Shown here one piece after another: positions 62,374 to 64,000 of a stretch of 64,000 bases of DNA. The notes beneath the pieces are model-generated. The model searched no databases and was not told the origin of the DNA. It saw nothing but the letters and a program-made list of their open reading frames with translations. The number at the start of each line of letters is the position of its first letter. Within the stretch, counting starts at the first letter, position 1. Source of the DNA: an uncultured Latescibacterota bacterium (lineage in GTDB: Bacteria > Latescibacterota > UBA2968 > UBA8231); contig OY282352.1 in the NCBI GenBank assembly GCA_958295495.1, forward strand, positions 1,736,001 through 1,800,000, in the 5' to 3' direction. Position numbers and translations under genes: made by a program.

Positions 62374-63597
62374 TCATCTGGCCGTCCAACTGGCGATGAA
62401 GTCCGCCGTGCCGTAGTCCGCGGGCATCTCGTTGAAGTAGTGCTTCATAGGGGTGGACTGGAAGCCCGGCACAAAGTGGTCCTCGTCCGCTTGGAGCAGG
62501 GCCTCGAGCGGCCTGAAGCGATCCCAAAGCGCGCGGGCCTCGTCAGGGGTGAATCGATCCGCGAACTTAGGCCCCCAGTTGAGCGTAATGGGGTGCTTCC
62601 CCAGAACGCGACGTTGGAGCTCTTCGGCGATCCCACGAAGCAGGGGCTCCTTTCGCAGGCGAATCGCAAGTGCTGCCTTGCAGAGGAAGACCGTTGACAG
62701 AATCCTGCCTTTCTCGGCCCGCTCTGGATGGAGGCTGTCTAGGGCGCTTAGATACGCAACGCCATCTCCAGAGAGCATGGCCCTCAGAGCCGATTCCGCA
62801 TGCTGCTTCATCTTCTCGCTGCGGTCGTTCCAGCGCGCGAACGCCTCTTGCGCCGGCAAAGAGAGGTGGTTGGTAAACGAGAGGTCGTCAACTGAAGTAT
62901 GGGTCGAGAAACCACCGTGAACGGTTCGCCGCATTTTGGGGCTGTAGTTGCTGCCCCAGTGGAGGATTGGGAGGATATAGACGACGCCATCACCGGCTTC
63001 GAGATGAGTCTGCACGCCATTGGGCAGCGGGCGGCGGGGATCTGCTAACATCAGTTCGTTCTCTTCGGGCGTGTTCAGCCGCAGATGGCTGCCCGGTACA
63101 ACCCAAAGGACGCTGTCGTCGTAGAGCGGGATGTTCCATTGGACGTAGCGCGGGCCTCCTTCGCGGATGTCGTCGATATAGCCTTGGAGCGGTGCCGTGT
63201 CAATCGGATGGAGATCGCGGTGCCATTTTGCCGGGCCGTGATCTCTGACGGGATTGCACATCATCATCATCTCTGTGACGGCCCCGTCCGCTACGTTGAG
63301 GAGCTCTGTGCTGACTCCGTGGATGTTCTCCTCGAGCCAGACCTCGACCGCCGGCGCAGTCTCTCGGTCGATTTGATTGACGAGCGGCCGCGTTGAGAGT
63401 TGCAGGCGAGGCTGCGGCGCGGTCTCCCAGACGCCTCCGGGTGGATCACCTTCCGCACGCTCGGTCTTCCAGTTCTCGCGCTGGCGGTTGACGAGCGTCT
63501 CGTACGCCTGCCGGACGTGCGCGAGCTTGTCGCGTGGCACGGCTTCCTTGACGATGAGGTAGCCGGTTTCCAGAAATTCGTCGCGGTTGAGTTTCAT
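62374..63597 (-). CDS. Phytanoyl-CoA dioxygenase (PhyH) family protein 3
   Basis: 407 residues from ATG 63597 (MKLNRDEFLETGYLIVKEAV, CGGAG upstream); the frame extends to 63699 without similarity. Iron ligands in AKWHRDLHPID and the distal His in LPILHWGSNYSPKMRRTVH. Longer than usual by a helical C-terminal domain of about 130 residues (AFARWNDRSEKMKQHAES onward), suggesting a distinct subfamily. Probably transcribed with the Gfo/Idh/MocA gene. Confidence 0.85.
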   Translation of the reverse strand: MKLNRDEFLETGYLIVKEAVPRDKLAHVRQAYETLVNRQRENWKTERAEGDPPGGVWETAPQPRLQLSTRPLVNQIDRETAPAVEVWLEENIHGVSTELLNVADGAVTEMMMMCNPVRDHGPAKWHRDLHPIDTAPLQGYIDDIREGGPRYVQWNIPLYDDSVLWVVPGSHLRLNTPEENELMLADPRRPLPNGVQTHLEAGDGVVYILPILHWGSNYSPKMRRTVHGGFSTHTSVDDLSFTNHLSLPAQEAFARWNDRSEKMKQHAESALRAMLSGDGVAYLSALDSLHPERAEKGRILSTVFLCKAALAIRLRKEPLLRGIAEELQRRVLGKHPITLNWGPKFADRFTPDEARALWDRFRPLEALLQADEDHFVPGFQSTPMKHYFNEMPADYGTADFIASWTAR

Positions 63598-63803
63598 AGC
63601 TGACTCCGATTTCTTGACTTTCAAGAGGTCTTTGTTGAACTTTCGATTATCCCCAATAGAGCAATCCATCAAGGAGGAACGGGATGTCTGAGCCATCACT
63701 TCTTACTGAATTAGAAGCAAACATCTGTCGTTTGTCTTTATGATGAGCAATTGCTGCTTATTGAGCGAGTGAGCCACCAGATACGAACTGATATTTCTGA
63801 TCC

Positions 63804-64000
63804 ATGCCTAAACTAACCTCTTCCCAACTCGACCACTACCGCGAGCACGGCTTCGTCCTCGCCAAAGACCTCCTCGACCCCACCATCGACATCGATCCCG
63901 TCTTGGCCGAATACGACGAAGTCCTCGACGATCTCGCCAACGAGCTTTTCGCCGCAGGTCAGATCGCCTCCACCTACGCCAGCCTCGGCTTTGATGAGCG
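63804..64000 (+). CDS. Phytanoyl-CoA dioxygenase family protein 4 (partial, cut by window end)
   Basis: The first 65 codons, MPKLTSSQLDHYREHGFVLA then KDLLDPTIDIDPVLAEYDEVL, are the typical N-terminus of PhyH proteins. The iron-binding part lies beyond the window. Divergent from PhyH protein 3, separated by 206 bases. Confidence 0.8.
   Translation, partial: MPKLTSSQLDHYREHGFVLAKDLLDPTIDIDPVLAEYDEVLDDLANELFAAGQIASTYASLGFDE

Overview
The window looks like a chromosomal segment of an uncultured, GC-rich, Gram-negative, environmental bacterium. The mix fits the Latescibacterota / Poribacteria / PVC-like candidate phyla: several phytanoyl-CoA dioxygenase-family oxygenases, sulfatases, TIM-barrel sugar isomerases, Gfo/Idh/MocA oxidoreductases, DUF4159, and secreted proteins ending in an FlgD/T9SS-like tail (NPFNPATTIP...AGVYLYRL...KMVKIE). 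This placement is inference; there is no rRNA or tRNA marker here.

Layout. 0-4 kb: DJ-1/PfpI protein coupled to a TIM-barrel isomerase, a CinA-type molybdopterin-binding protein, a sulfatase. 4-9.7 kb: Uma2 endonuclease, hemF, a fused restriction-methylation enzyme with a small partner. 9.7-17.5 kb: phosphatidylserine decarboxylase, a UxuA-type dehydratase, a DUF4159 remnant, an EamA transporter, a PHP-domain protein, two tandem paralogues of an uncharacterised family, and an aldo/keto reductase.

17.5-35.8 kb is the most unusual part. A 1063-residue regulator joins a cytoplasmic two-propeller (Reg_prop) + Y_Y_Y sensor directly to a sigma54 AAA+ domain and a Fis-type HTH. After it come a long perfect inverted repeat, a terminator and a good -24/-12 (sigma54) promoter pointing into a cluster of secreted proteins: two FG-GAP/VCBS paralogues, a TonB-like/DUF4159 protein, a TPR protein, and three short duplicated exported proteins. 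The regulator's HTH DNA reappears twice in the cluster, once frameshifted at the end of the TPR gene and once as a stand-alone 58-residue gene. An IS4-type element (18-bp inverted repeats, 9-bp target duplication) sits exactly on the start codon of another secreted protein. The region ends with a TPR + sorbosone-dehydrogenase-like protein and a GH99-like lipoprotein. My working model is a sensor-activator controlling a duplicating set of exported proteins.

37-46 kb: oxygenase, HAD phosphatase, an AT-rich nuclease-like gene bracketed by a duplicated HAD 3' end, a secreted LTD/endonuclease, an RRM protein, a decayed DUF433-DUF5615 toxin-antitoxin pair, a second sulfatase and a DUF2007 protein. 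46-50 kb: a hybrid histidine kinase with a receiver protein. 50-55 kb: oxygenase, NfuA-type Fe-S protein and a Hen1-Pnkp RNA-repair operon. 55-64 kb: SPFH protein, a three-gene overlapping catabolic operon, an AT-rich island with an HsdR_N-type nuclease, an Ldh2-type dehydrogenase, a truncated XRE antitoxin, another Gfo/Idh/MocA enzyme, and two more oxygenases, the last cut by the window end.
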